A stretch of 49,130 bases of DNA. Origin: CAZSMK01 sp964608095 (GTDB lineage Bacteria > Sumerlaeota > Sumerlaeia > MWCT01 > JAGHBZ01). The DNA lies in NCBI GenBank assembly GCA_964608095.1, contig CAZSMK010000005.1, positions 1 through 49,130 on the forward strand, given 5' to 3'. Under the pieces are notes generated by a model. The model saw only the letters and a program-made list of their open reading frames with translations. It had not been told where the DNA came from and ran no database searches. Positions 1 through 9,113 of the stretch are shown here, in pieces; position 1 is the first letter of the stretch, and every line of letters begins with the position of its first letter. Made by a program: the position numbers and the translations under genes.

Positions 1-158
1 ATCGGTATCTTACAACAATAATGAGCACAACATTCAATCTTAAAACCGATTGTTTAGTCTAATTGTTTCCCGCAAAACTCCTATTTCGCGAATCTCTCAT
101 TTATAGGTTCGTGGGAATATGAGATTGACACATACAGGGAATTGCATAGGCATCAGCC

Positions 159-1484
159 TCAGGTCTTTTTCCATGCTCCAGCCAATCGGTCTGCAATTAG
201 GTCTTTGACTTTTTCTGCAGGGATACGAATCTGTTCCATAGTAGTACGGTCGCGGAGAGTGACCTGATGATCATCGAGAGATTGCACATCCACAGTGACG
301 CACCATGGCGTGCCGGTCTCGTCCTGCCTGCGATAGAGTTTCCCGATTCCGGCGGTATCGTCGTACCTTGTGGCGAAATGCGGTCTGAGATCGTCTGCAA
401 TTTTTTTTGCCGTCTCCGCGAGAGGGGGTTTGTTTCTAAGCAGTGGAAACACGGCGACTTTTATGGGCGCCAGGCTCGGATGGAGTTCCAGCACTACACG
501 TTGTCGTCCCTCTACCTCTTCTTCGCGATAGGCATCGCACATAAACGCCAGGAGCGATCGGTCAACTCCTGCAGACGGTTCGATGACATACGGAATATAG
601 CGGCGTTTTTCCTCTTCGTCATAGACGCTGAGGTCCTTGCCCGACACTTTGCCGTGCTGGGTTAGATCGTAATCCGTCCGATTAGCAATGCCCTCGAGCT
701 CCGACCATCCCATAGGGAAATTATATTGAACGTCGAAGCATGCACGGGCATAATGTGCCAGCTCCTCCGGACCGTGCTCATCCAGACGTAGATTCTCCTC
801 ACTTATCCCGAACCGTTTATACCATTGCAGGCGTTCCTGCACCCAGTATTCATGCCATTTTTGGTCGGTGCCAGGTTTAACAAAGAATTCGATTTCCATT
901 TGCTCGAATTCGCGTGTGCGGAAAATGAAGTTGCCGGGTGTTATTTCGTTACGGAATGCTTTGCCGATTTGAGCGATACCGAAGGGAATCTTCCGCCGCA
1001 TCGAGGTCATCACATTATCGAAGTTGGTAAAGATACCCTGAGCGGTTTCCGGGCGGATATAAATGGTTGTAGCGGTTTCCTCGACAGGGCCCATGAATGT
1101 CTTAAACATAAGATTAAATTTTCTTGGTTGAGTCAGTTCGCCGCCACATTCAGGGCATGTTGTCGGGTCAATGAGGTCATCGCCGCGAAAACGGCGTTTA
1201 CACGATTTACAATCTACCAGGGGGTCGGTAAAACTATCCACATGCCCGGAAGCCTCCCAAACCCGCGGATGCATGAATATACCTGCATCCAGTCCTTCCA
1301 TGTCAGAACGTTCACGGACAACTGCTTGCCACCATGCCTCCTTGATGTTTCGTTTTAACTCGACTCCCAGTGGGCCGTAATCCCATACACTACCGAGACC
1401 ACCGTATATCTCGCTGGATTGAAATACAAATCCGCGACGTTTACATAACGATACGAGTGTATCCATAGATTTCAATGGGCTCAT
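159..1484 (-). CDS. glyQS: Glycine--tRNA ligase, single-chain dimeric (alpha2) type
   Basis: This class II aminoacyl-tRNA synthetase charges tRNA-Gly with glycine in the cytoplasm. The 441 residues match the usual length of the bacterial/eukaryotic-type homodimeric enzyme rather than the alpha2beta2 type. Visible landmarks are the N-terminal GFVFQSSEIYGG stretch and a CxxC...CxxC zinc knuckle (C92, C95, C110, C113). Motif 2 lies around residues 176-197 (FRNEITP...REFEQME), motif 3 contains EPSAGVDRS, and a C-terminal anticodon-binding domain follows from about residue 340. The chosen ATG has a good Shine-Dalgarno sequence (AGAGGG) about 6 nt upstream. It is transcribed alone, with the kinase gene upstream on the same strand about 140 nt away. 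Nothing suggests degradation. Confidence 0.97.
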   Translation of the reverse strand: MSPLKSMDTLVSLCKRRGFVFQSSEIYGGLGSVWDYGPLGVELKRNIKEAWWQAVVRERSDMEGLDAGIFMHPRVWEASGHVDSFTDPLVDCKSCKRRFRGDDLIDPTTCPECGGELTQPRKFNLMFKTFMGPVEETATTIYIRPETAQGIFTNFDNVMTSMRRKIPFGIAQIGKAFRNEITPGNFIFRTREFEQMEIEFFVKPGTDQKWHEYWVQERLQWYKRFGISEENLRLDEHGPEELAHYARACFDVQYNFPMGWSELEGIANRTDYDLTQHGKVSGKDLSVYDEEEKRRYIPYVIEPSAGVDRSLLAFMCDAYREEEVEGRQRVVLELHPSLAPIKVAVFPLLRNKPPLAETAKKIADDLRPHFATRYDDTAGIGKLYRRQDETGTPWCVTVDVQSLDDHQVTLRDRTTMEQIRIPAEKVKDLIADRLAGAWKKT

Positions 1485-1622
1485 TGTTCCCTCTTTTTAT
1501 AGATTATTCGGAATCATAGAATAGGTGAATCTCAGATGATAGTTGATAATTCAAGTGTAATGCAAGGATATTTGGACCGTGGTAAGGTGAGGAGTGAAAG
1601 AGGAGTCGAAGAGGCTCCTTGC

Positions 1623-4600
1623 TCATGAGAGCGATTTTTTAATATGTTGAAAGAGGTCATTAATGGTATAGGGCTTTGCAAGAAATGGATAACCGCGGTT
1701 CTGAATCAACGACCACTGGGCTTTTTTGTCGGGATACCCACTGCTGAGAAGGACAGGGATATCGGGGTGAAGAGACCGAATGTCTTCAATAAGCTCTACG
1801 CCGCTTTTCCCGGGTAGGACCACATCGCTGAACACCATATCAAAGTTTCCTCTTTCGCTGTCGAAGATCTCACGAGCCCTTTCTGCGCTATCCGCTTCTA
1901 TAACCCGGTAGCCGCTGTCTGTGAGTGCACGAACCAGCAGGAACCTGAAATCAGGATCGTCCTCAACGACCAGAATTTTTTTACCTTTTCCGTCAACGCG
2001 TTCGAGATTTGGAGGAGAAGGTTGGTCGAATTCGGGCATTAAGGTAGTGAACGCAGGGATATAAATTCTGAATGTCGCTCCCTCACCCGGTTTAGTATCG
2101 ACGTCAATCCACCCGTCGTGTTGTCTGACTATGCCATATACCACGGGCAACCCGAGCCCAGTCCCCTTACCTTTCTCTTTAGTGGTAAAAAAGGGTTCGA
2201 ATATATGCTGTATCATCTTTTCTTCTATTCCTTCACCGGTATCTGAGACGGCGAGACATACGTAATCTCCGGAATGTGCCAGGGGATTAAGAGCAAGGTC
2301 GTATTCTTTTAGCGTTACATTAGTCGTGGTCAAGGTAATTGTTCCACCATGGGGCATTGCGTCGCGGGAATTGAGCACAAGATTCATGAGGACTTGTTCC
2401 ATCTGTCCTTTATCGGCTTTTACGGGTTTGAGATTTGAATCATAATTTGTGGTTACTTCAATATCCTCACCGATGAGGCGGCTGAGCATTTCTTCCATAT
2501 CGTATATCAAGTTATTGAGATTGAGTACTACCTGGTTGAGCATTTGTTTACGGCTGAATGCGAGGAGCTGTTTAGTCAGCGAGGATGCGCGATGTGCCGC
2601 TTTTAATATTTCGTTGATGTTCTTCCTTGTTGCCTCTGGAACATCTGTTTGATGGAGCAATATTTCCCCATATCCCGTGATGACTGTTAGCAGATTATTG
2701 AAGTCGTGGGCAATGCCGCCGGCAAGATTTCCTATCGCTTCCATCTTCTGAGACTGCAAACGTTGTTCTTTAAACCGTTTCTGGATTGTAATATTCCGGA
2801 CCATTGAAAGGACTTCGTTTTCTCCGGTGACGACAAAGCGCGCCTCATAATCGAGCAGGGGTCCGTTGGGAAGGGGAGAGTGTATTTGATATTCGAAGAC
2901 TTGCGATTCTTTTGTGCGTAATGCCTTTTTGATGTAGCTCATAAACAGATTGGCGAGATTCTGGGGCATCATTTCCGGTATAGTTTTTCCCAGAAAAGAT
3001 TCCGCAGGTATGGCGGGTGCCTCGTCTTTTGAGGCAATAAACTCCTTGTATCTGCCGTCCCCGTCTAAGGTGAAGAGCATGTCGGGTATGGCGTTGATAA
3101 TTGCACGTGTGCGCTCTTCGCTTTCCAATAATTGACCTTCTGTCCTTTTTCTTACCAGGGCGTTGACAAAAATTTCACCCGACATCCTGAGAAGACGGGT
3201 GTCTTCGTCAGTCCAGTTCTTTTCTCCCGCGATACAGGCAAAGCCCGAAAAACCGATTACGGTCTCGCCATAGACAAGGGGTACATTAACAAGTGATTTA
3301 ATTCCTTCCGCCATGAATTCGTCTTTTTCTTTCTCGGCTTCAGGCGGCATGTCAGCGACGCGCGATATATGAACAATCTCGCCTTGCTTTATGCGGCTTA
3401 TGAGCCATGGCATGTTTTCAACCGGTATTTCTTGATATTTCGAGCGCACACTTTCTACCCCTTCTGCGCACCATTCGTGGGTATTGCTATAAGTTGAGCC
3501 ATCCGCAGAAAACTGAAACAGGTAGGTTCGCCCCATGCGTGTAAATTTACCCAACGCTCTAAGGGCTAAGTTAATGCCGGTGTCTATCCTGTGAGAGGGA
3601 ATCTGAATAAAATGAGTAGAAAGCAGGCTGATCAATTGCTCCATTTTAATTCGGTATTGAAGAGCAGCCTCCGCCTTTTTACGCGCAGTTATGTCCCGGA
3701 TATTCGTCATGAGGGCGCGCGGCTTTCCTTCAATATCTCTTATCAATGCCGAGCTCAATTCACCGATAAAGGATGTTCCATCTGTCCTGCGTATTGTGTA
3801 TTCAGTTCGCTCAGAAAATCCTGATTTAAATGCACTTTGCAAATTATGTCGGGCTTTGTCTCGATCTTTTGCTGCGATAAATTCAAAGGCAGACCTGCCC
3901 ATATGTTTTTCAGGATCGGTAACTCTGAATAATTCTTTCGCACGCTCGGAAATATATATCACACGAACGTCCATGTCCATTACGACTACCGCGTCCGGAG
4001 AAGTTTTAATCAGGCTTTTATAAATCTCTTCAGTATCTCGTAATGTTTCCTGTACCCGGTGTCGTTCTGTGGTATCCATTAAGATGACCAGGGCAACGGT
4101 GTCTTCGCCCGGGATATCGCTTAATTTTTGAATACTCGCTTCATACCATCGAATCTCCCCTTGAATGATGGACTTTCTCTCTGGCGCGACTTTATGCCCC
4201 TTTTCTAATGCATGTAAAATGGTTTTCATGTGGTCATCCGCTATATATTCGGGAAAGACATCCCACAGGGTTTTTCCTATAAAATCCTGAGGCTTTCCTC
4301 CAAGTGTTCGGGCGGCATATTCATTCAAAAAGAGATATTTCCCCTTGCTATCGATGCTGAATATCGGTTGTTGTGCGCCTTCGACCAGCGTGCGATAATG
4401 GTGCTCTCTCTCCTGAAGGTTCTCTTCACATTCCTTTTTCGATGTTATATCTCTTACGGTCAAGAAAAAACAGGGTGTGCCGCTTATATCACTTGAACGA
4501 AGTGAAACATCGACGGGGAAGTGAGAGCCGTCTTGTCTCTTTGCGGTAAGTTCGAGAGTAGAAGGTGAACTCGGGTCATTCATGTTTTGAGGAGGTGTGT

Positions 4601-5081
4601 GCAGGAAGGTAGCGAATGTGTTGCTATCCGATTCAATCAGGCATAAATGGTGAAACGCCTTTCCACGGCTTTCCTCCGACGAATATTGAAACAGTTCCTT
4701 TGCCTCAGGGCTCCAGAACATAATGTCTCCATGGGGGTTAAGTACGATGAAGGGCTCTTGAATACAGGGAACAGCAGCACGAAGCTGTTCATCTGTTAAA
4801 GTTTCCATTGAGGTCGTGTAATGTGTACCACGTAAAAGAGCGAGAGGACTCGCCCACTTGAGAATCAAGGAGATTAGGGCGGCAAGGGAAAGGACAAGAA
4901 TAAGGAAAAGCAGAGTACTTATAGCCGGATTCAAGGGTATATTACCGGAAGAAGATATAAGAGCAGGGACATGCAACCACATACCTATCACGAGGAGAAA
5001 AAAAGAAAGAATAGCCACTGAAACCAATTCCTGAATAATGATACGACCTCTTGTTTCCGCACATCTTTCCTTAAATCGCAT
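1623..5081 (-). CDS. Hybrid sensor histidine kinase with multiple PAS domains, GAF and receiver domain
   Basis: A 1152-residue membrane-anchored hybrid kinase. Order: two hydrophobic helices near residues 18-38 and 55-77 with a very short loop between them, then PAS domains at roughly 98-215, 228-345 and 350-470. A GAF domain follows at about 490-645 and a fourth PAS at about 655-770. The HisKA H-box is GGIAHDFNN with phospho-acceptor His near residue 792. The HATPase_c domain shows an N-box (LMNLVLNSRDA) and G-boxes DTGEGIE and GKGTGLGL. The C-terminal receiver has the acceptor Asp in MVFSDVVLPG (near residue 1086) and the conserved Lys in FLAKPY. All catalytic elements look intact. The tiny extracytoplasmic part suggests sensing by the cytoplasmic PAS/GAF domains. 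No DNA-binding response regulator is adjacent, so the output partner is unknown. The ATG has an AAGGGA Shine-Dalgarno. Confidence 0.95.
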   Translation of the reverse strand: MRFKERCAETRGRIIIQELVSVAILSFFLLVIGMWLHVPALISSSGNIPLNPAISTLLFLILVLSLAALISLILKWASPLALLRGTHYTTSMETLTDEQLRAAVPCIQEPFIVLNPHGDIMFWSPEAKELFQYSSEESRGKAFHHLCLIESDSNTFATFLHTPPQNMNDPSSPSTLELTAKRQDGSHFPVDVSLRSSDISGTPCFFLTVRDITSKKECEENLQEREHHYRTLVEGAQQPIFSIDSKGKYLFLNEYAARTLGGKPQDFIGKTLWDVFPEYIADDHMKTILHALEKGHKVAPERKSIIQGEIRWYEASIQKLSDIPGEDTVALVILMDTTERHRVQETLRDTEEIYKSLIKTSPDAVVVMDMDVRVIYISERAKELFRVTDPEKHMGRSAFEFIAAKDRDKARHNLQSAFKSGFSERTEYTIRRTDGTSFIGELSSALIRDIEGKPRALMTNIRDITARKKAEAALQYRIKMEQLISLLSTHFIQIPSHRIDTGINLALRALGKFTRMGRTYLFQFSADGSTYSNTHEWCAEGVESVRSKYQEIPVENMPWLISRIKQGEIVHISRVADMPPEAEKEKDEFMAEGIKSLVNVPLVYGETVIGFSGFACIAGEKNWTDEDTRLLRMSGEIFVNALVRKRTEGQLLESEERTRAIINAIPDMLFTLDGDGRYKEFIASKDEAPAIPAESFLGKTIPEMMPQNLANLFMSYIKKALRTKESQVFEYQIHSPLPNGPLLDYEARFVVTGENEVLSMVRNITIQKRFKEQRLQSQKMEAIGNLAGGIAHDFNNLLTVITGYGEILLHQTDVPEATRKNINEILKAAHRASSLTKQLLAFSRKQMLNQVVLNLNNLIYDMEEMLSRLIGEDIEVTTNYDSNLKPVKADKGQMEQVLMNLVLNSRDAMPHGGTITLTTTNVTLKEYDLALNPLAHSGDYVCLAVSDTGEGIEEKMIQHIFEPFFTTKEKGKGTGLGLPVVYGIVRQHDGWIDVDTKPGEGATFRIYIPAFTTLMPEFDQPSPPNLERVDGKGKKILVVEDDPDFRFLLVRALTDSGYRVIEADSAERAREIFDSERGNFDMVFSDVVLPGKSGVELIEDIRSLHPDIPVLLSSGYPDKKAQWSLIQNRGYPFLAKPYTINDLFQHIKKSLS

Positions 5082-5298
5082 GTTTAATCCCTTAAATCCA
5101 AAACTTCTAACATATTATTTTCAAATAGAAAATTGTAATATCAAGCTTTTCTTGAATATTTCGTGGTCAAAATAAGCCGAATAATCTTCCCCATTCGCAG
5201 TCATGCACTAATTTTATTGCTCCTATTTATCTTATCGTCAAGTCATGGTGAAGAAGAAGCTTAAAAGAAGTGCAATCTGTGAGGGGAGATGCTTGAAA

Positions 5299-6621
5299 TT
5301 ACAAGGAGAGGGTAAGGTAGATAATGTAGAGGATGATGGCCGGGATGAAGCTGAGTATGGCAAGGGGGATAAGGTACTCGCGGTAGACCTTCATGAGGTT
5401 GGCTTCGAAATAATCCTTGGTAAGGAGCAAGCAGAGATGAACAGGCGAGAGCATCATGCCGAGATAGCCGGAGATATAGGCGAGAAAGATCGGCGCATAG
5501 CCTGACATACCCGGCGCCTCGACGGACGAGATCAATGCAATGACGACGGGGAACGAGGCGCCCACGAACCCGATGGCAATCCCGGTTACTACACCCGCCA
5601 CAAACGGCAACACAATTATCAATCCTACCAGGGGAATCCGGTATGTAAGCAGCTCTTCTTTGAGTATTTCCACGCCGTTGCTCTGTTCGAGCACGCTCCG
5701 AAAAATCATGATGGCGATGACGAGTAAGCTGATTTGCCAGACGGCTTTTTTCAGCAGAATTGTTTTGACCTGGCGCCAGGTGAGTTTGTCTGCAATAACC
5801 ACCCATGAGAAACTGAGGATTAGCCCAACAAGAATCGGTGACCGCTCGAGCAGTTTCGATTCGAATCCCGCCGTTTTCTGGATAACACTGATAATCACGC
5901 CCAGGAAAATGAGCGTAGAGACCATAAGTATGATAGGGATGAGTTCGTTCAGGAACCGGAGGATATTTTTCTTTGAGTATTTGCGATGTTTTTTATCGCC
6001 CAGTGAGACGTGTCGCAGGGTGACGATGTAGCCGGCAGCCAGGCTGACGAACGTCATGGGCAGGTTGAGCGCTATGAATTTCCATGGCTGCACTCGAGTC
6101 AGCGAGATAGCGAGGATCACGCCCGGATAAAGCGGAAACCAGTACTCCCAGATGTGGCGAAACCAATAGTTGATGATGGTTTTATGCTGGGGGACGAGTG
6201 TAGAGTTGTGGCTGACGGCGCCGACCATGGGGGCGGAAAACACGGCGCCGCCCGGCATGGGAAGAAGCCCGATCAGGGCGGGAAACGTGACCAGCGTTAT
6301 CCTGCTCTCACCCACCATCTGTTTGAACGATTCTACGATTCGTTTCAGACGTCCCGAGACGTCCATTCCGTTTGACAGGATGAGAATTCCGGCAACTATG
6401 ACGACAACGGATATTGTGTCCAGCGTTAGGGTCCCATCCACCATTGCATTGATAAGCGCGCGCGGCGGCATGCGAAACGATATGCCTAAAAAGACAGCGC
6501 CGATAAGAAGCGAGATGCTGAGTATGATCTTGAGCTTCAGGGCAACGAGTACGACGGCGAGGGCGAGAAAAATTTTCGCCAGCGCTGGTATGTGCTCTAC
6601 CCATTCCATTGAAACATTCAT
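5299..6621 (-). CDS. DUF401 family polytopic membrane protein
   Basis: A 440-residue hydrophobic protein with about ten predicted transmembrane segments. It resembles the DUF401 family, which is loosely related to ion/organic-anion transporter superfamilies such as GntP-like carriers. Visible features are the motif GLLPMPGGAVFSAPMVG near residues 117-133, typical of this family, and a conserved RHIWEYWFPLYPG segment near 155-167. No substrate is established for the family. The gene stands alone on the minus strand, about 220 nt before the kinase gene. No clear Shine-Dalgarno precedes the first ATG (MNVSMEW), and the in-frame ATG four codons later is an equally possible start. The promoter side faces the repeat-rich region 6622-7780. 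Confidence 0.85.
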   Translation of the reverse strand: MNVSMEWVEHIPALAKIFLALAVVLVALKLKIILSISLLIGAVFLGISFRMPPRALINAMVDGTLTLDTISVVVIVAGILILSNGMDVSGRLKRIVESFKQMVGESRITLVTFPALIGLLPMPGGAVFSAPMVGAVSHNSTLVPQHKTIINYWFRHIWEYWFPLYPGVILAISLTRVQPWKFIALNLPMTFVSLAAGYIVTLRHVSLGDKKHRKYSKKNILRFLNELIPIILMVSTLIFLGVIISVIQKTAGFESKLLERSPILVGLILSFSWVVIADKLTWRQVKTILLKKAVWQISLLVIAIMIFRSVLEQSNGVEILKEELLTYRIPLVGLIIVLPFVAGVVTGIAIGFVGASFPVVIALISSVEAPGMSGYAPIFLAYISGYLGMMLSPVHLCLLLTKDYFEANLMKVYREYLIPLAILSFIPAIILYIIYLTLSL

Positions 6622-6856
6622 ACATGATCGGGGTGCTGCTACTCAATAAAAACAAAAACTATCGGGGTCAGACCTCGGTTCTGAGCTTCTTTGATAAGGA
6701 CTATACCATGTGGTGTTTGGGGAACATACGCCCCACCAATCCTTAGCCTGAAAGGCTGATATATAAATGATCCGATACGCAAAGTTTTCCCTTTGTGCGC
6801 TCCGTGCCTTTGTGCGAAAAGAGCGGTTGAAAAATCTTAGAAAAATAATGAGCGAG

Positions 6857-6884
6857 CCACGGATTTTCACTCATCTCCACTAAT
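6857..6884 (+). repeat. 28-bp direct repeat, copy 1
   Basis: Identical over 28 bp to 7210-7237 (begins CCACGGATTTTCACTCATCT). The inverted, slightly diverged relative at 7012-7037 carries two tandem ATCAGTGGAG words. The flanks of the two copies differ, so this is a discrete repeat, not a segmental duplication. Confidence 0.85.
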
Positions 6885-7209
6885 TTCTTTACCACTTAAA
6901 ATACCTTTTTTCTTTACCCGCGAATTACGTGGATTACACGAATAAAAAATTTTCTCATATCCTTTTTTCAACAGTACCCGCACTCGCACTCGTGACCGTG
7001 TCGTGCCCATAATCAGTGGAGATCAGTGGAGATATGTGGTTTAAAACAAAATCTTCTTTTATCAACGATTCTCCTCTTACGGAAAAAACCTCATCTTAAC
7101 ACAAAGAACGCGAAGGGATGCGGAGAACGCAGAGGTTTTTAATCTCTGAATGTGGTTCTCTCTGCGAATTCTGCGTTAAAGTAGGTATAAAGAAAAATTC
7201 TTTTTAGAA

Positions 7210-7237
7210 CCACGGATTTTCACTCATCTCCACTAAT
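7210..7237 (+). repeat. 28-bp direct repeat, copy 2
   Basis: Second exact copy of the 28-bp repeat found at 6857-6884, 353 bp downstream of the first and in the same orientation. Confidence 0.85.
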
Positions 7238-7263
7238 CTATTTTTATTCAATGCGGAGTAGGG

Positions 7264-7521
7264 TCGTTCGTCCAGAACGATTCCCGACGGATGCTCAAAA
7301 CAAATTTCATTCTATGATCCCCAATACAGGGTGAGAGATAGGCTATCCGAGAATCAATTTTTGAGTGCGCAGACGCGTCTGCGCATTGTATCGGCGTGAG
7401 ACTTCACGCCTCGCGACCGTGTCGCGCTATCTTCTTTGTTCGATAACCGACCGCGAGTACGAGTGCGAGAAAACAGGGGTCGAAGATCTGTTAAAGCGAA
7501 ATCTTCGACCCGCCGCAGGCG
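7264..7521. repeat. Cluster of six perfect hairpins/palindromes
   Basis: Six inverted repeats, each perfect in its arms: 7264-7280 (TCGTTC, 5-nt loop, GAACGA); 7366-7385, a loopless 20-bp palindrome (TGCGCAGACG and its complement); 7393-7410 (GGCGTGA, loop GACT, TCACGCC); 7412-7426 (CGCGAC, loop CGT, GTCGCG); 7477-7511 (GGGTCGAAGAT, 13-nt loop, ATCTTCGACCC); 7511-7521 (CGCC, loop GCA, GGCG). Three of them follow each other within 61 bp. No T-run follows any stem, so they are not classic terminators. They lie 260-500 bp upstream of the first radical SAM gene. Function unknown. Confidence 0.8.
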
Positions 7522-7780
7522 CGTTATAACCATTGGGCTGGGTATAGTACCCGCTTTCAGTGCAGAACAACTTACATTACATGCGAAAACACATCCTACA
7601 GCCACACAACTTCATTTGATTCGGCATGGGTTCAAATCCTTGCGACCTTTTCAGTCGTTTGTGTCCTTGCCGAATTACATCCTTCTACTGATAAACCGGT
7701 CGCTTTCGGGAAAAGAAGTTACGTGACTTCATTTTTGGCGATGCGCTATACTGTGTATTTAGGTGTGTTAAACGTTCATA

Positions 7781-8944
7781 GTGCGCATTGTGCGAAAATA
7801 CCACGGTTTGTTGAACCGCTTGGGGCGAAGATTCGAGTGGGCGCGGGTGCCCGGCTTTCCACGCGAACTCCAGATTGTTCCCACTAACGCCTGCAACCTG
7901 CGTTGCCGCAATTGCCCCAAAACCTATTATAAAACTGATGACCGGCATTTACATCCCGATATCTACGAGCGCGTAAAGAAGGAGCTGTTCCCGTATGTTC
8001 GGGTTCTTAACCTTCAAGGGCTTGGGGAACCGCTGATGTCGCCTTTATTGCCGCAGATGATCGAAGATGCTCGAGTCTACGATCTGAAGATACAATTCGT
8101 AACCAATGCGGTACTGTTTAAATCGGGCATGATAAAAAAACTTGTAGAAACAGGCGCGTCGGTCACGGTCTCTCTGGACGGTGCAATGCCAAAGACGCAT
8201 GAGGAGGCGCGACCGGGCGCTCGTTTTGAGACGATCATGAACGTGCTCCAGGAATTTCGCGATGAACGCGAGAAAACCGCTACCGACTTCTCCCTCAACA
8301 TCAACACGGTTGTCACGTCGAAGAACATAGAAGAACTGGAAGGGATTCTCGAGATAGCGTCCCGCTACCGCGCAGAGGTGGTGAACCTGATCAATCCGGG
8401 TGTGGGCGAACGCGACGACGAATTCGCCCGCGCGGCTATCAGCCGTCATCCTGAATTGCTCGGACAAAAAATCGCACAACTCGTTGATAAGGCGGAGCAG
8501 CTCGGAATCGACCTGGTGTATCCGGGATTTGTAACGCCGAAAAAAAATGAGACTCTACAAGCCCGAAACAATGACCACACAACTGGACATAAAGAAGAAC
8601 CTGCCGGGCGACTCTTTCCGGGAAAGTGTTACGACCCATGGCGCCTTGTCTACATAGATGTTGATGGCTGGGTCAGACCCTGCTGTCGCGCACTATGGAT
8701 CGGGATGGGAAACATCATGGAACAAAGTTTCCGCTCGATCTGGAACAATGAGCATTATGTGAAGCTTCGGGCAAGTGTGAATAGTAACAACCCCCCGGAA
8801 TTTTGCCGTACCTGTACTGTGCAATGGGGTATTACGCAGGGCGACGAGTTTTACGTCGAGAAACTCGAGGGTCGAGGAATTGTATTACCCGAGCCGCCTG
8901 AGATCGGCGTTACCTACAGCCCCGGCGAAATGAAATTATCGTGA
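7781..8944 (+). CDS. Radical SAM/SPASM domain protein (first of pair)
   Basis: A 387-residue cytoplasmic radical SAM enzyme. The [4Fe-4S]-SAM cluster motif CNLRCRNC is at C38-C42-C45 inside VPTNACNLRC. The family's glycine-rich segment LQGLGEPL follows, and a C-terminal SPASM-like cysteine set begins near CYDPW, continues with RPCCRALW and ends in FCRTC. SPASM proteins carry auxiliary Fe-S clusters and often modify peptides, but similar proteins also occur as uncharacterised genes near polysaccharide loci. No precursor-peptide ORF is recognisable nearby, so the substrate is unknown. The GTG start is an annotation choice: the only Shine-Dalgarno-like word (AGGTG) lies about 15 nt upstream and no better start exists. 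It is followed 169 nt later by a second radical SAM gene of similar architecture but clearly different sequence. Confidence 0.92.
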   Translation: MRIVRKYHGLLNRLGRRFEWARVPGFPRELQIVPTNACNLRCRNCPKTYYKTDDRHLHPDIYERVKKELFPYVRVLNLQGLGEPLMSPLLPQMIEDARVYDLKIQFVTNAVLFKSGMIKKLVETGASVTVSLDGAMPKTHEEARPGARFETIMNVLQEFRDEREKTATDFSLNINTVVTSKNIEELEGILEIASRYRAEVVNLINPGVGERDDEFARAAISRHPELLGQKIAQLVDKAEQLGIDLVYPGFVTPKKNETLQARNNDHTTGHKEEPAGRLFPGKCYDPWRLVYIDVDGWVRPCCRALWIGMGNIMEQSFRSIWNNEHYVKLRASVNSNNPPEFCRTCTVQWGITQGDEFYVEKLEGRGIVLPEPPEIGVTYSPGEMKLS

Positions 8945-8983
8945 ATATTTCGCACATTGCAGGTGAATACAAATTTTTAGTGT

Positions 8984-9024
8984 GCTCCCGATCTTAATCG
9001 GGAGCCACCCCTCTCCAAGAGGGG
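8984..9024. repeat. Two adjacent hairpins between the radical SAM genes
   Basis: Stem 1 is GCTCCCGAT / ATCGGGAGC at 8984-8992 and 8997-9005, with loop CTTA. Stem 2 is CCCCTC / GAGGGG at 9008-9013 and 9019-9024, with loop TCCAA. They could slow or attenuate transcription between the two genes, but neither is followed by a T-run. They may equally be copies of a genomic repeat like those at 7264-7521. Confidence 0.6.
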
Positions 9025-9052
9025 ATTTCGGGTTTCGCTAACAACATTATGC

Positions 9053-9077
9053 GACCGCGAGTGCGAGTGCGAGTACG
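9053..9077 (+). repeat. GACCGCGAGTGCGAGTGCG repeat word
   Basis: A short GC-rich word with internal hexamer periodicity (GAGTGC / GAGTAC). Close copies occur at 7449-7469 (same strand) and 6975-7000 (opposite strand). All three lie in the non-coding DNA upstream of the two radical SAM genes. Confidence 0.6.
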
Positions 9078-9113
9078 ATAATGATATATAATAAGGTGAA
9101 AGACTAAGCGATT

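Larger units (their letters stand above)
6622..7780. other. Gene-free region rich in dispersed short repeats
   Basis: About 1.16 kb between the divergently oriented DUF401 gene and the first radical SAM gene. No open reading frame here has a credible protein or start. The region is a mosaic of short repetitive words: two identical 28-bp copies of CCACGGATTTTCACTCATCT... (6857 and 7210), an inverted relative at 7012-7037, and purine/pyrimidine-rich words such as ACACAAAGAACGCGAAGG (about 7080-7135) with a partial inverted partner about 20 nt downstream. A GGGGTCAGACCT word lies at 6665. GC-rich hairpins occupy 7264-7521. It looks like an accumulation site for MITE-like or palindromic repeats, not decayed genes. 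Confidence 0.7.

Noticed and set aside
6643..6870. 75-codon minus-strand ORF in the repeat-rich region
   Set aside because: It runs through dispersed-repeat words and has no ribosome-binding site or protein-like pattern.
7628..7639. GGGTTCAAATCC resembling a tRNA T-loop
   Set aside because: The flanking bases do not form a proper five-bp T-stem, and no acceptor, D or anticodon arm can be built upstream.
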